This document shows positions 1 through 8,815 of a stretch of DNA of 51,605 nucleotides, piece by piece. Below the pieces are notes generated by a model. That model saw only the letters and a program-made list of their open reading frames with translations, ran no database searches and was not told the origin of the DNA. Position numbers and translations under genes: made by a program. This DNA comes from Marinobacter sp. B9-2. GTDB lineage: Bacteria > Pseudomonadota > Gammaproteobacteria > Pseudomonadales > Oleiphilaceae. The stretch is taken from the NCBI GenBank assembly GCA_003030785.1, contig PYVH01000012.1, positions 1 to 51,605 of the forward strand, given 5' to 3'. Position 1 is the stretch's first letter. Each line of letters opens with the position of its first letter.

Positions 1-319
1 CGATCCCCCGATAGTTTGTCACGCCAAGTCCGCGCTTCCACGCAAGCATAATGTTCATTACCAAGTCACCCTCGTCGCAAAGCTTATAGCCCTCCAACGA
101 TTCGGCTCTGCTAAGGTGTTCGCCCTCATCAATCTTTTGTGATCGTGGCTTCACTCCGTAATACTCCGAAACCGAGAGCAACTCCTCTTCACCTGTTGTT
201 GAGCGTTCGTTTACCTCCCCAAACACCTGTTTAAATCGCAGAACGTCCCAGTGTGACGGCACTTGGTCAAGCCCCACGAAGCCAGCATCCTTGTAACTCG
301 AATACATCTGAAAAGTCAT
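1..319 (-). CDS. hsdS: Type I restriction-modification specificity subunit HsdS, N-terminal part (runs off the window)
   Basis: The minus strand opens with ATG at 319, overlapping the hsdM stop as ATGA, and stays open for about 106 codons to the window edge. The translation includes [14 protein letters not shown] and later [12 protein letters not shown], which are typical of the first target-recognition domain of HsdS proteins; in this family that domain reads one half of the bipartite DNA target. Its place directly after hsdM in a translationally coupled pair agrees. The second recognition domain and any hsdR gene would lie beyond base 1, so target specificity and completeness of the system cannot be judged. 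Confidence 0.85.
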   Translation of the reverse strand, partial: MTFQMYSSYKDAGFVGLDQVPSHWDVLRFKQVFGEVNERSTTGEEELLSVSEYYGVKPRSQKIDEGEHLSRAESLEGYKLCDEGDLVMNIMLAWKRGLGVTNYRGI

Positions 320-2301
320 GCAGACAACTCCTCGATCATCTGCTTGATCCGGTCCGTACATTGCTTCAGATCAGCATCGATATCTTCCAGCGGACGCGGC
401 GGCGTGAACTCATAGAAGTGCCGGTTAAACGGAATCTCGAAGCCCACGATGCCTACTTCACCATCTCTGTCGTCCCGCTTCGACTCGTCGATCCAAGCAT
501 CCGGCACATGGGGTTTCACTTCCCGCTCAAAGTAGTCATACACAGACTCTGCTAGGGGCACGTTCTCATAGTCCCGGAGACCCGTGTCGGCTTCTGGATT
601 GCCTTTGCTGTCCGTGCAAATATCCGCCTCTGGGTCGCGCTCACTCAAGGCATTGAGCAGGGCTTTCAGTTGAGGCGCACTCAGGTACACCTGATGATCG
701 GTGAGCGAAGCCTTCAGGGCCTTCTGGAACTGCTTGCGATTCCGGTAGACCGTCTTGGCATCCATAGCACGACAGGCAGCGTGGATATTGCCCTGGTCTT
801 CCTGATCCATTTTCAGGATGGCTTTTTCATCCGCAATCCGAGCGATGCGCTCTTCTGAAGTCTGGAAGTTCAGCTGCAGCGGACGCTCCACCGTGATACG
901 TCGGTAACCGAAGGCTTCGATGGGGAAGGTTTTACTTTTCTTGGTTTCCTGGAAGTCCCCATACATCCGCACGATCTCGTCCTGGTCGGACTCGCTGACA
1001 AACTGGCGCTTACTGCCAAGGGACTTACGCATTTTGGTCGCCCGGTCAGTTGCATCGATCAGTTGGACCTTGCCTCTGCGTTCGGCCGGTTTGTTGTTGG
1101 AGAGCACCCACACATAGGTGGAGATGCCGGTGTTGTAGAACATATCCGTGGGCAGGGCCACGATGGCCTCGACCATGTCGTTCTGCAGCAGATAGCGCCG
1201 GATTTCAGATTCGCCACTGCCAGCACCACCCGTAAACAGCGGGCTACCATTGAGAATGATGCCGATCCGGGCCCCGCCATCACGCGCATCTCGCATCTTG
1301 CTGACCAGGTGCATCAGGAACAGCAGGGAGCCATCTGAAACGCGGGGTAAACCAGGTCCGAAACGACCATCGAAACCACGGTGTTTGTGCTCGTCGGTGA
1401 CCTGCTTCTGAACCTTTTTCCACTCCACACCAAATGGCGGGTTACTGAGCATCAGGTCAAACTTGTTGGCAGCCAGCTGGTCATCAGACAAGGTATTCCC
1501 CAGCTTGATATTGCTGACTTCCTGCCCCTTGATCAGCATATCTGCCTTACAGATTGCGTAAGACTCAGGGTTCAGCTCCTGGCCGTGCAGGGAGACGGTG
1601 ACATTCTCGCTGATCTGCTGAATGTACTCGTCGCCTTCGGACAAGAACCCACCGGTACCCGCCGTGGGATCATAGATGGTCACAATGCTGTTGGGCGAGA
1701 GTCGGTTCTCCTGTCCGGTGAGGACAAGAGAAGTGGTCAAGTGAACGATGTCCCAGGGGGTGAAGTGCTCCCCGGCAGTTTCGTTGGAGCTCTCGGCGAA
1801 CTTACGGATCAATTCTTCGAAGATGATCCCCATACCGAAGTTGCTGATGGTTGCCGGGCTCAGATCGATACTGGCAAACCGCTGAACGACTTGATAGAGC
1901 AAGTTGTTGGAGCTGAGCTGCTGAACGAAGTCCTCGAAATGGAAATGTTCGAAGATCTCCCGGGCGTCCTGGCTGAACGACTGAACATAGCTCATCAGAT
2001 CGTCGGCCGTCTGGCTGTCAGATAGGGTAGCCAGACTCAAGGGGGAGGCATTGAAGAATTGCTGATCGGCAGCCCGGAGCAAAAGCTTCTCGCGAACTGC
2101 ATCCGGTTTGGTCTGGTGTTCCTGGGCCGCGGAGAGTACCTGAGCCTTCGTTGGCTCCAGCACACACTCCAGACGACGCAGCAGAGTAAACGGCAGAATG
2201 ACGCGCCCATATTGGCTCTGCTTGAAATCACCGCGCAGGAGATCGGCAACCGACCATATAAAAGCGGCGGTTTGGGAGTGGTTGGTTTTGTCGTCAGTCA
2301 T
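316..2301 (-). CDS. hsdM: Type I restriction-modification DNA methyltransferase subunit HsdM
   Basis: 661 residues. HsdM proteins transfer methyl groups from S-adenosylmethionine to adenine within the HsdS target and form the M2S methylase with HsdS. Seen here: an N-terminal helical HsdM domain (residues about 10 to 150), the SAM-binding motif DPTAGTGGF and the catalytic motif NPPFG, in the order of the N6-adenine gamma class, followed by a long C-terminal helical region. The ATG at 2301 has a GGAGC ribosome site. The stop overlaps the hsdS start (ATGA), and a serine recombinase gene ends 42 bases upstream on the same strand, so the three may share a transcript. Length is normal and no damage is visible. 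Confidence 0.95.
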   Translation of the reverse strand: MTDDKTNHSQTAAFIWSVADLLRGDFKQSQYGRVILPFTLLRRLECVLEPTKAQVLSAAQEHQTKPDAVREKLLLRAADQQFFNASPLSLATLSDSQTADDLMSYVQSFSQDAREIFEHFHFEDFVQQLSSNNLLYQVVQRFASIDLSPATISNFGMGIIFEELIRKFAESSNETAGEHFTPWDIVHLTTSLVLTGQENRLSPNSIVTIYDPTAGTGGFLSEGDEYIQQISENVTVSLHGQELNPESYAICKADMLIKGQEVSNIKLGNTLSDDQLAANKFDLMLSNPPFGVEWKKVQKQVTDEHKHRGFDGRFGPGLPRVSDGSLLFLMHLVSKMRDARDGGARIGIILNGSPLFTGGAGSGESEIRRYLLQNDMVEAIVALPTDMFYNTGISTYVWVLSNNKPAERRGKVQLIDATDRATKMRKSLGSKRQFVSESDQDEIVRMYGDFQETKKSKTFPIEAFGYRRITVERPLQLNFQTSEERIARIADEKAILKMDQEDQGNIHAACRAMDAKTVYRNRKQFQKALKASLTDHQVYLSAPQLKALLNALSERDPEADICTDSKGNPEADTGLRDYENVPLAESVYDYFEREVKPHVPDAWIDESKRDDRDGEVGIVGFEIPFNRHFYEFTPPRPLEDIDADLKQCTDRIKQMIEELSA

Positions 2302-2343
2302 CCGTGGAGCTCCAATACAGCATGTTGTCGGGCGGCGCTTATC

Positions 2344-2907
2344 TCAGGCAGCCAATCCAATTCTTTTTAGTGATGCGTTCAACGTCGTTCGAGTTACACC
2401 GAAGTGAGCCGCAACTTCTGTTTTCGTGATTTGAGGGTCAGAGAGCATGGCCGCTGCTTTACGGATATCTGAGTCGGACATTGATGGTTTACGCCCACCT
2501 TTACGTCCCCTCGCCCTGGCTGCCTGAAGACCAGCCTTTGTGCGCTCTCTAATCAGATCATGCTCGAACTCAGCCAATGCGCCGAAGATATGGAACACCA
2601 GGCGTCCGCCTGAGTTGGTTGTGTCGATTGCCTCGGTAAGTGATTTGAAGCCAACTTCTCGATCATTCAGATCCTGGACGATCTCAACCAGGTCTTTCAG
2701 TGAGCGTGCCAGCCGATCCAGCTTCCAGACGACGAGAACGTCCCCTTTCCGGAGGGTACGAAGGCACTGCGACAGCTCGGGTCGCTCGCGAAGTTTGCCG
2801 GTAACCTTTTCCTGGAAGATCTGCTCGCACCCAGCTTTTTCCAAAGCGTCCACCTGAAACTCAGAGTTCTGATCCTGAGTACTGACACGCGCATAGCCTA
2901 TGATCAT
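2344..2907 (-). CDS. Serine recombinase, resolvase/invertase family
   Basis: 187 residues from ATG 2907, which has an AAAGGTG ribosome site; an upstream GTG at 2916 is possible but less well placed. The N-terminal catalytic domain starts IIGYARVSTQDQN, with the nucleophilic serine in ARVS, and continues with KLDRLARSLKDL and the E-helix (FGALAEFEHDLIRERT). A C-terminal helix-turn-helix (TKTEVAAHFGVTRTTLN) would bind the crossover site. This is the Tn3 resolvase/Gin-Pin invertase architecture. The gene sits between the tyrosine-recombinase operon and hsdM-hsdS, all on one strand. It could resolve or invert part of the island; inversion of hsd specificity segments is a possibility that cannot be tested because hsdS is cut off. 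Confidence 0.9.
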   Translation of the reverse strand: MIIGYARVSTQDQNSEFQVDALEKAGCEQIFQEKVTGKLRERPELSQCLRTLRKGDVLVVWKLDRLARSLKDLVEIVQDLNDREVGFKSLTEAIDTTNSGGRLVFHIFGALAEFEHDLIRERTKAGLQAARARGRKGGRKPSMSDSDIRKAAAMLSDPQITKTEVAAHFGVTRTTLNASLKRIGLAA

Positions 2908-3211
2908 TAAACGCACCTTTTCTAATCATAGTTTTTTGTACGTGATTTATGGACAGAAAACAACGGAAAATTGCAGGTTTTCAAGGGAGAGCTCTAGGCG
3001 TCCAACAAACGACCGTTTTCTGTAGTGAATAATTGTTTCGCTTTGAGGGTTAAATGAAAACGGACTCATCGAGTTTCAGAGGATAAGCACAACGCACCAT
3101 TGAGCTTTTACGCCTGCTTAACGAGACGGACATGGGACCACTGCACGTGCCCAAATATTGCACAACAATTCTGCCTTTGAACTCCCTATGAATGCTATTT
3201 TGTGCACTCGA
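2908..3211. other. Intergenic region of the island with short inverted repeats; candidate recombination sites
   Basis: About 300 bases without a convincing gene, between the small coiled-coil gene and the serine recombinase. It is AT-rich and holds ACAGAAAA at 2953-2960, its inverse TTTTCTGT within CCGTTTTCTGT at 3013-3023, and GAAAACGG at 3056-3063. It also has a 5-bp inverted pair GAAAA/TTTTC at 2966-2982. Spaced related half-sites next to a serine recombinase resemble a res or crossover region, but no known res consensus was recognised. Bases 3064 to 3211 show nothing definite. Confidence 0.35.
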
Positions 3212-3610
3212 TCAGGTTCTTTTCCGAAGCTGCGAAACTGGTTGATCAAGCATCGACTGGGTCAACCCATGCATATCAGCGTTTGCCTGCCAAATGAGGA
3301 AGCGTTCAACGAGCTTCTGATTGATAGCCTTGAGCTTTTGATTGGTTTCGGTCAGCTCTTCGATGCGCTTATTCGCCTTGTGAATGTCACTTATCCATCC
3401 CGGTTTTTCCATCGGGGCCTTCAATGCGGCTTTGCGGTTCTTCATCGCCATATCGACGGCGGGCAGTTTCATTAGGGACTGCCGAGCGCGACTGATACCC
3501 AGTTTTTCTTTGCACGCGTCTACGAGTAACGGCCACGTTAACTTTGGCTCCTGCCATTCCTCAATTAATTTGATGATGCGCTTTACATCCCTCTCCGTTA
3601 AGTGCCCCAT
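3212..3610 (-). CDS. Small coiled-coil accessory protein of the tyrosine-recombinase cassette
   Basis: 132 residues starting MGHLTERDVKRIIKLIEEW, two bases after the stop of the largest recombinase, with AAGGT as ribosome site. The N-terminal half looks like a small helical DNA-binding-like domain. Residues about 60 to 110 (ISDIHKANKRIEELTETNQKL and onward) form a heptad-rich coiled coil. Small proteins at the end of multi-recombinase operons are known from Tn554 (TnpC), from related elements, and from gamma-mobile-trio (GMT) elements (GmtX). This gene has the same position and size, but I assign the role by context and not by recognised homology. It likely assists or orients recombination. 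Confidence 0.65.
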   Translation of the reverse strand: MGHLTERDVKRIIKLIEEWQEPKLTWPLLVDACKEKLGISRARQSLMKLPAVDMAMKNRKAALKAPMEKPGWISDIHKANKRIEELTETNQKLKAINQKLVERFLIWQANADMHGLTQSMLDQPVSQLRKRT

Positions 3611-3612
3611 CG

Positions 3613-5814
3613 CTATACCTTGATCTCATCTAGCATTGCCGACAACTCATCCAACGATGGCAACGCCTGTTGTTCAGTTTCTGCCTCAATGACTTTGGCA
3701 TCGATCAACCCTGCCATTGATGCGGCATTGTTTGTCAGTGTCCAACCGTTATCGACATTCCACACGATGTCGCCGTTTTCGAGATCAGGGTTCTCCAGGG
3801 TTTGGATCAGCGCGTCACACTTATAGAGATCCATACCCACTTTTTTAGCCCATTCTGAGGCCCCAAAAATGTCGCGAGACTGCGCATCAAGCGCCTTGTT
3901 GTAGCGGCGTTTAAGGTCCTCACCCTCTTCTTTGAGATTGGCAAGTTTCACATCATCACCTTTTACACAACCGAGCTTTCCGCAGGTCAAGCACGCCCCC
4001 ATTTTCGGACAGGGTTCGGCGGCAAAGTTGTGTACACAGATTCCAACGTGGGTCTGATGGATGACCCGGTCCTGATCATCCTCATGCAGATCTCTCACAT
4101 CACTGAGGCTCAAAGGTTGATTTGTTTTGACCTTCTCCAACCGCTGAGCGGCATTGCTATGCTTCGTTTTGGGGTGATAGGCCGCAACAGTCTGGGTGCG
4201 CTCCTCGACGGTCTCATGGTTGTATACAGACCCCATAGTCGTGCGCCCTGAAAATGCGTCGATCAGCAACTGTGACAGGCCTGCTCTGTGCATCTCCGTG
4301 TTCAACTGGTGACGGAAGGCGTGCGTCCTCACCTTCACACCGTGGTAGCCATGGCGCTCAAAGATGCTGAGCACGGGGCCGCCTCCCAACTGGACCCTCA
4401 TACGGTCTGCGTTGGCGGCGATCTCTACGCCGAGACCTTTTACCCTAGCGGGGTTGCCCGCCGTTTCATCTGCCAGAATGCCTGTGCGCACAGTGAACAG
4501 CGCATCACGGTACTTCACCCGCTCTTTGCCCTCGGTATAGGGTGTTGTGTACGGGAAGTGTTTAGGCAAGTATTTTTCACGCATCAGGACATTAAGTTTG
4601 CGCAGCGTAATTTCGCCCCTGTCGTTAAACTTATAACCCTGAACTCCAATCTTGCCCTTCATGTAGATTGATTTTCTCTTACCTGTGTCCCAACCCTCGC
4701 GTATCTCGTCCAATATCGCTTTAGCGGCTGGGCTGATCGCCCGTCGCTTCTCGACGCCCCTCAAAATGTGTTGTTTGAAAACCCCTCGCGGGCTGGCGTT
4801 TTTGGTGGACAATGCAAAAGCTGCACATGCTTCTGCATAGGTGAGCAGGTCATCGGCGCCCTTTTTTGGCACTCCTTCATGGGGTGGAAATTCATCGGGA
4901 TGATCTTCCAGCCATGCGGCGTAGGCCCGCCCGTCATCGGTAACCGGTTTCAACAATGTAATGGCACGCTCTAAGACCGACTCCATCTCAGGTTTAACGA
5001 CAGGTTTCAGCATTGGCTTGTTTATCTTTTCGGCGTACCAACGCAAGAACATGCGCCGATGGCCTTTATCATCCTCTTTGAACACCACGCAATCGCGCTC
5101 AACATCGGCCAACTCGCCAATGCGACTGGGCACACTGAGCAAAAAAGCGCTCGCCGATGTCACGACAATATCCATAGGAGTGATCAAATCGTTATTAAAC
5201 ACCTCCCCCAAAGCCTTTATCGCTTCGGTACTGGGAAGTTTCTGCTCACGATTCGCTTTTTGCTGCTTCAGCGTACCAACGGGTCTAACTTTGAGCGAAG
5301 AAGTCCACCGAAAATTAGTCTTGAGCAGCTGTTTGTCCTTCATCAGGGTGATGATCTTCTCAAGAGCCTTGCTGGTGACGTACGCCGTATTGCCTTTTAC
5401 CCAATGGGTTTGCATGTATTCGCAGGCTCGATTACATACAGCCGCTGAAACTCTCGTCACATCCCGCGTACAGGTCAATTCGACCAGTGCGGCCTCAAGG
5501 GCCTTGACGGCATCTAACCAAGCCTTCATCGACTTCTTTGTCTGATAGACACGGCGGTACACCATCAATGCCTTGGCGAAGTCCGAGAAGGGGGGCGGCA
5601 TCGTCACTTGAGTCGACCTAGTCGATGTAATCGCCGTGAAGGCACAACCCTCAAAACCGTGAGCATGCCAACTCTTGTCTTCCCAGCGAATACTCCTGTA
5701 AACCCGATCCGGAATTCCCTTTGGAAGGATTGCTTTTGCCCATTGAATAAACGCATTTAATTGTGCTTCGGCATCCAGGTGAATCTTCGGCTTAAAGTCG
5801 ACGAAGTTAGTCAT
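3613..5814 (-). CDS. Tyrosine recombinase/integrase, large member of the cassette
   Basis: 733 residues from ATG 5814, which overlaps the stop of the preceding recombinase as ATGA and has an AGAGGGA ribosome site. An in-frame start at 5859 would add 15 residues but seems less likely. Catalytic residues of the tyrosine recombinase fold are visible: Arg231 in VPSRIGEL, His498/Arg501/His502 in THAFRHQLN, and Tyr531 in GSVYNHET. The N-terminal 200 residues look like an arm/core-binding region. A large insertion separates the first Arg from the HxxRH box. The C-terminus has a cysteine cluster (CPKMGACLTCGKLGC) that could bind zinc. Tn554 TnpB and the GMT integrase GmtZ are large recombinases of this general kind. 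Confidence 0.85.
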   Translation of the reverse strand: MTNFVDFKPKIHLDAEAQLNAFIQWAKAILPKGIPDRVYRSIRWEDKSWHAHGFEGCAFTAITSTRSTQVTMPPPFSDFAKALMVYRRVYQTKKSMKAWLDAVKALEAALVELTCTRDVTRVSAAVCNRACEYMQTHWVKGNTAYVTSKALEKIITLMKDKQLLKTNFRWTSSLKVRPVGTLKQQKANREQKLPSTEAIKALGEVFNNDLITPMDIVVTSASAFLLSVPSRIGELADVERDCVVFKEDDKGHRRMFLRWYAEKINKPMLKPVVKPEMESVLERAITLLKPVTDDGRAYAAWLEDHPDEFPPHEGVPKKGADDLLTYAEACAAFALSTKNASPRGVFKQHILRGVEKRRAISPAAKAILDEIREGWDTGKRKSIYMKGKIGVQGYKFNDRGEITLRKLNVLMREKYLPKHFPYTTPYTEGKERVKYRDALFTVRTGILADETAGNPARVKGLGVEIAANADRMRVQLGGGPVLSIFERHGYHGVKVRTHAFRHQLNTEMHRAGLSQLLIDAFSGRTTMGSVYNHETVEERTQTVAAYHPKTKHSNAAQRLEKVKTNQPLSLSDVRDLHEDDQDRVIHQTHVGICVHNFAAEPCPKMGACLTCGKLGCVKGDDVKLANLKEEGEDLKRRYNKALDAQSRDIFGASEWAKKVGMDLYKCDALIQTLENPDLENGDIVWNVDNGWTLTNNAASMAGLIDAKVIEAETEQQALPSLDELSAMLDEIKV

Positions 5815-7400
5815 GCGCCACATCCCTCTGACTGGATTACTTGGCGCATGTCCCGACAATCGAGAATAACTTTGCGGCAGGCTAAAATGGCACGATCCCA
5901 GAGCACTCCCGTGGTTTTATCCATGGCAATTGCTTGCGCTCGACGACGCTCCAACCGCTCAAGTGCGGCAGCGTGATCCGCCTCCAAAAGTGGTTGGAAT
6001 TTACCGCATCCGTAACAGGTAAAGGGCGCGTCCAGATGGCAGGCAGCATCGGCACCACAGACCGCAAGATCCTCAATCTGCCGATCCACTAGGTTCCCGT
6101 TCTTCGCTGAGGCACGATCCGTCACAATAGTGCCGGTAAACGCACCAACAACGATCGCGAGATGATCACTCATCTTCGCATCAATTAAATTCATCAACTC
6201 AACGGAGACCGCTCGGTACTTCCGGGCTGTACGAGTATCTTTGTGCATCAGTGCATTTGCCATCGACCACTCGTCCAGCCCTGCATTGGATAGGTCCGTG
6301 CCGAGGGTGTGTCTGAACCGATGGCCTCGACTGATTTTCAGCGGCTGATGTGTGCGGTGCGAAATCGGAAAATCAGCCATACGCTCTATGCGATAAAGCC
6401 AAAATCTTACCCCGCTTGCTCGGACATGAAACTCAGGTTTCGGCGCGTCTTCCAGTGCTTTTTGATTGGGGAGACCAATCAAAACTGGTGGGTTAAAAGA
6501 TCCGACGCCCACCTCTTGTAACTTACGTCGAAAAAGAGGCACGTGTTTGATCGCCTTATCCCAATCGGCGCCGCTTGGATATTCTTGCCAGAGTCTGGCG
6601 AGGATTATCGCCTTATAGGCCTGCACGGTGTTGTAGAGGTCTTCATCCAGGCTAAACGTCTCTGCCTTTGCTCGCCAGCCCGCATCGTCGTCTCTTTGTT
6701 TCGCCCAAAAGAGCCTGATCTTGTAGCCCTCATCGGTTTTGATGAAATCATCAAAAACCAGCATGCGCAGCTGTACGCTGCGCTGCCCGTAAATCATCAG
6801 CAAGCGCAAATAGAGGTATTGCTCAGGGTCTAACTTAGCGTGGCAAAATTGCTCATGCGCCCACTGGTGTAGGGCGTCCTGCTCCGCCTGCGTAAAAGGG
6901 CCTTGCTCAGGGTCCAAGCTCAGGATGACATCCTTCTGGACACACTTTTTCCTCGGCAGCCCCTTGTACGCATCTATTAGGGATTGCCAAGGACGCTGTC
7001 TAACAGACTCACAGGTGTGCCAGAACTCCATGAAACTGGCCAGAGTAGCAAACTCCCCGGTGTTAAAGCGTTCCCGCAGTTCGGTCAGGTGATCTTCATT
7101 GAGGGGATTAAACCCTGCTTCCGCAGACCTCGACAGCACACTGGCAACGCCTGAAATAGTTGCCTGTGACACATCTGCCATGCGGTATGCCAAGGCGGCG
7201 TGTAACCAGCGTTGCCATTCGGACGCGACACAGACTATTGCGGCTTGCCAGTTAACAGCCCAATTACTTGCTCTGTCAGGCCACCACATCGGTTCAGAGG
7301 GCGTGAAAAACTTTCCACATTTAGCGAGGCGAGGCGCGCTCAACCACGCATCGAGGGTATCCTGCGTTGGCGCTTGGAGTGCACTGACGGGAATATTCAC
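5811..7400 (-). CDS. Tyrosine recombinase/integrase, second member of the cassette
   Basis: 529 residues. The ATG at 7400 overlaps the stop of the first recombinase (ATGA), so translation is coupled. Catalytic residues: Arg207 in YGQRSVQL, His360/Arg363/His364 in GHRFRHTLGT, and Tyr395 in TARKYRAVS. After the catalytic domain there are four cysteines (Cys448, Cys454, Cys462, Cys465, in DLAVCGADAAC and FTCYGCGKF), resembling a small zinc module, then a helical tail. The tail cysteine module is shared in style with the next gene, which suggests the two are diverged paralogues within one machine. Substrate sites are not known from the sequence. Confidence 0.85.
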   Translation of the reverse strand: MNIPVSALQAPTQDTLDAWLSAPRLAKCGKFFTPSEPMWWPDRASNWAVNWQAAIVCVASEWQRWLHAALAYRMADVSQATISGVASVLSRSAEAGFNPLNEDHLTELRERFNTGEFATLASFMEFWHTCESVRQRPWQSLIDAYKGLPRKKCVQKDVILSLDPEQGPFTQAEQDALHQWAHEQFCHAKLDPEQYLYLRLLMIYGQRSVQLRMLVFDDFIKTDEGYKIRLFWAKQRDDDAGWRAKAETFSLDEDLYNTVQAYKAIILARLWQEYPSGADWDKAIKHVPLFRRKLQEVGVGSFNPPVLIGLPNQKALEDAPKPEFHVRASGVRFWLYRIERMADFPISHRTHQPLKISRGHRFRHTLGTDLSNAGLDEWSMANALMHKDTRTARKYRAVSVELMNLIDAKMSDHLAIVVGAFTGTIVTDRASAKNGNLVDRQIEDLAVCGADAACHLDAPFTCYGCGKFQPLLEADHAAALERLERRRAQAIAMDKTTGVLWDRAILACRKVILDCRDMRQVIQSEGCGA

Positions 7401-8668
7401 TTCGTAGCTCCTTTTCGCACTTTATCCTCAACATTTTCACGGATCGCCTTAAGCCTCCCGGAGCGCTTCTTCATCGCTTTATCTGCTTCTTCCTTCCAAA
7501 ATTTCGCTCCGTATAGACCCGGCATGTGCGATTCAGGACTCCACCCGAACATCCAAGTAAGCGTCTTTTGAACTTGAGTTGTGCGGTCCTCTGGCGTGAG
7601 CGTTTCAAGCTCCTCGCGCATGCTTTCGAGCATCGTGTAGACCGAGTCATGCCTCAAAATGTGAGGGTGGATGTGAGCCAGCTCAGGCACTACTTCTCCG
7701 ACTCGGGCAAAAACGCCATCCAGCGCTTTAATGCTCATCGCCTCGCCTTCATTTTTTCTATGAGAAACAAGCAAAAAAGGATGCTTTCTCGCCTGCGATG
7801 AACCTTGACGGGGCTTTGTGCGCCGATACTTCGACTCATATTCAATGATCGCGTCGTAGACTTCATCGGTCATGACCAGCATGCGTTCGTGGGTTTTAAA
7901 TTGCGGGGCCACCCTACGCGGGTCCATGCTTTCATCTTCGATATTGACCACCGCGAGCTGACGATTGTGCCAGTGAATATCGCTAGTCTTAATCAAGAGC
8001 ATTTCAGAACGGCGCAACCCCATATCGAGACCGAGCAACAAAATGATGAAGTTACGCAGCTTAATAGCTTCATTTGCAAATGGATTTGCGGGACTTTCCG
8101 GATGCATGACCTCCAACAATTGATCTCGTTCCCCATCTGTCAGCCCTTTCACCTCACCGATTCGCGTCTTTTTCCACCCTGGACTAGCAGCTTTAATCTT
8201 GCGGTTGAATCGCTTCCTAACATCGTCAACCGCTTCGTATCGCGTCAGGTCATCACCCAGCTTTTCGTATAAAAAAGCTAGGTAATCGCGCACTGCTTCA
8301 AGGCGCTGCTTCGCATGGACCTTACCAACCGATTTGTATGCAGTTGGATGCAAGCGCATACCCGCATACTTCTTAGCCAAGGTTTCCTTGTGGAACCCTG
8401 CGTCTGATACAAACCGAGAAATTTCGCTGTCCGTCAGGTAGTTTGACTTGGGACGCTGTTCTAGGCGGGAAATCAAATCGATGGATGAGAAAGCGAGAAA
8501 GCCCTCAAAAACGGCCAAGTGCTCAAGATACTTTTTCGTGGTTTCGAGGGCCTTGCCTGACAGTTCAAAGGTTGCGTACAGATTTGGGTAGTAGAGGGGA
8601 ATGAGGTCTTGCACAAGCAGCTTTCTTCGCGCAGCATTCACCACTTGCTCGATAACTTGATGACCCAT
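7397..8668 (-). CDS. Tyrosine recombinase/integrase, first member of the cassette
   Basis: 423 residues, first gene of the four-gene operon. ATG 8668 has a strong AAGGAAG ribosome site and a good promoter just upstream. Residues about 30 to 150 form the core-binding (SAM-like) part. The catalytic domain shows Arg220 in MGLRRSEML, His336/Arg339/His340 in HPHILRHDSV and Tyr386 in MPGLYGAKFW. In Tn554-like and GMT-like elements the first recombinase gene lies at the element end, as here beside ettA. The set of three recombinases plus one small protein differs from the simple two-recombinase Tn554 plan, so the exact family remains open. Confidence 0.85.
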   Translation of the reverse strand: MGHQVIEQVVNAARRKLLVQDLIPLYYPNLYATFELSGKALETTKKYLEHLAVFEGFLAFSSIDLISRLEQRPKSNYLTDSEISRFVSDAGFHKETLAKKYAGMRLHPTAYKSVGKVHAKQRLEAVRDYLAFLYEKLGDDLTRYEAVDDVRKRFNRKIKAASPGWKKTRIGEVKGLTDGERDQLLEVMHPESPANPFANEAIKLRNFIILLLGLDMGLRRSEMLLIKTSDIHWHNRQLAVVNIEDESMDPRRVAPQFKTHERMLVMTDEVYDAIIEYESKYRRTKPRQGSSQARKHPFLLVSHRKNEGEAMSIKALDGVFARVGEVVPELAHIHPHILRHDSVYTMLESMREELETLTPEDRTTQVQKTLTWMFGWSPESHMPGLYGAKFWKEEADKAMKKRSGRLKAIRENVEDKVRKGATK

Positions 8669-8698
8669 ATTGTTCTTCCTTAAAACGTGACTTTTTTA

Positions 8699-8727
8699 AG
8701 TATAGTAACGAACAGGGACTTGCACAA
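8699..8727 (-). promoter_or_regulatory. Sigma70-type promoter of the recombinase operon
   Basis: On the minus strand a -35 box TTGTGC (8722-8727) is separated by exactly 17 bases from a -10 box TATACT (8699-8704). Transcription would start near 8692, leaving a leader of about 24 bases with the AAGGAAG ribosome site before ATG 8668. The promoter points into the island, so the element carries its own expression signal at its edge. No experimental support; the match to consensus and the geometry are good. Confidence 0.65.
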
Positions 8728-8815
8728 GAAAAACTTAACTTTTTGTTTTTCTGCTTTGAGCGCTTATCATCTCCCTCAAAGCCTCATGATAACTGACTTA
8801 AAGGCGAAACAGATT

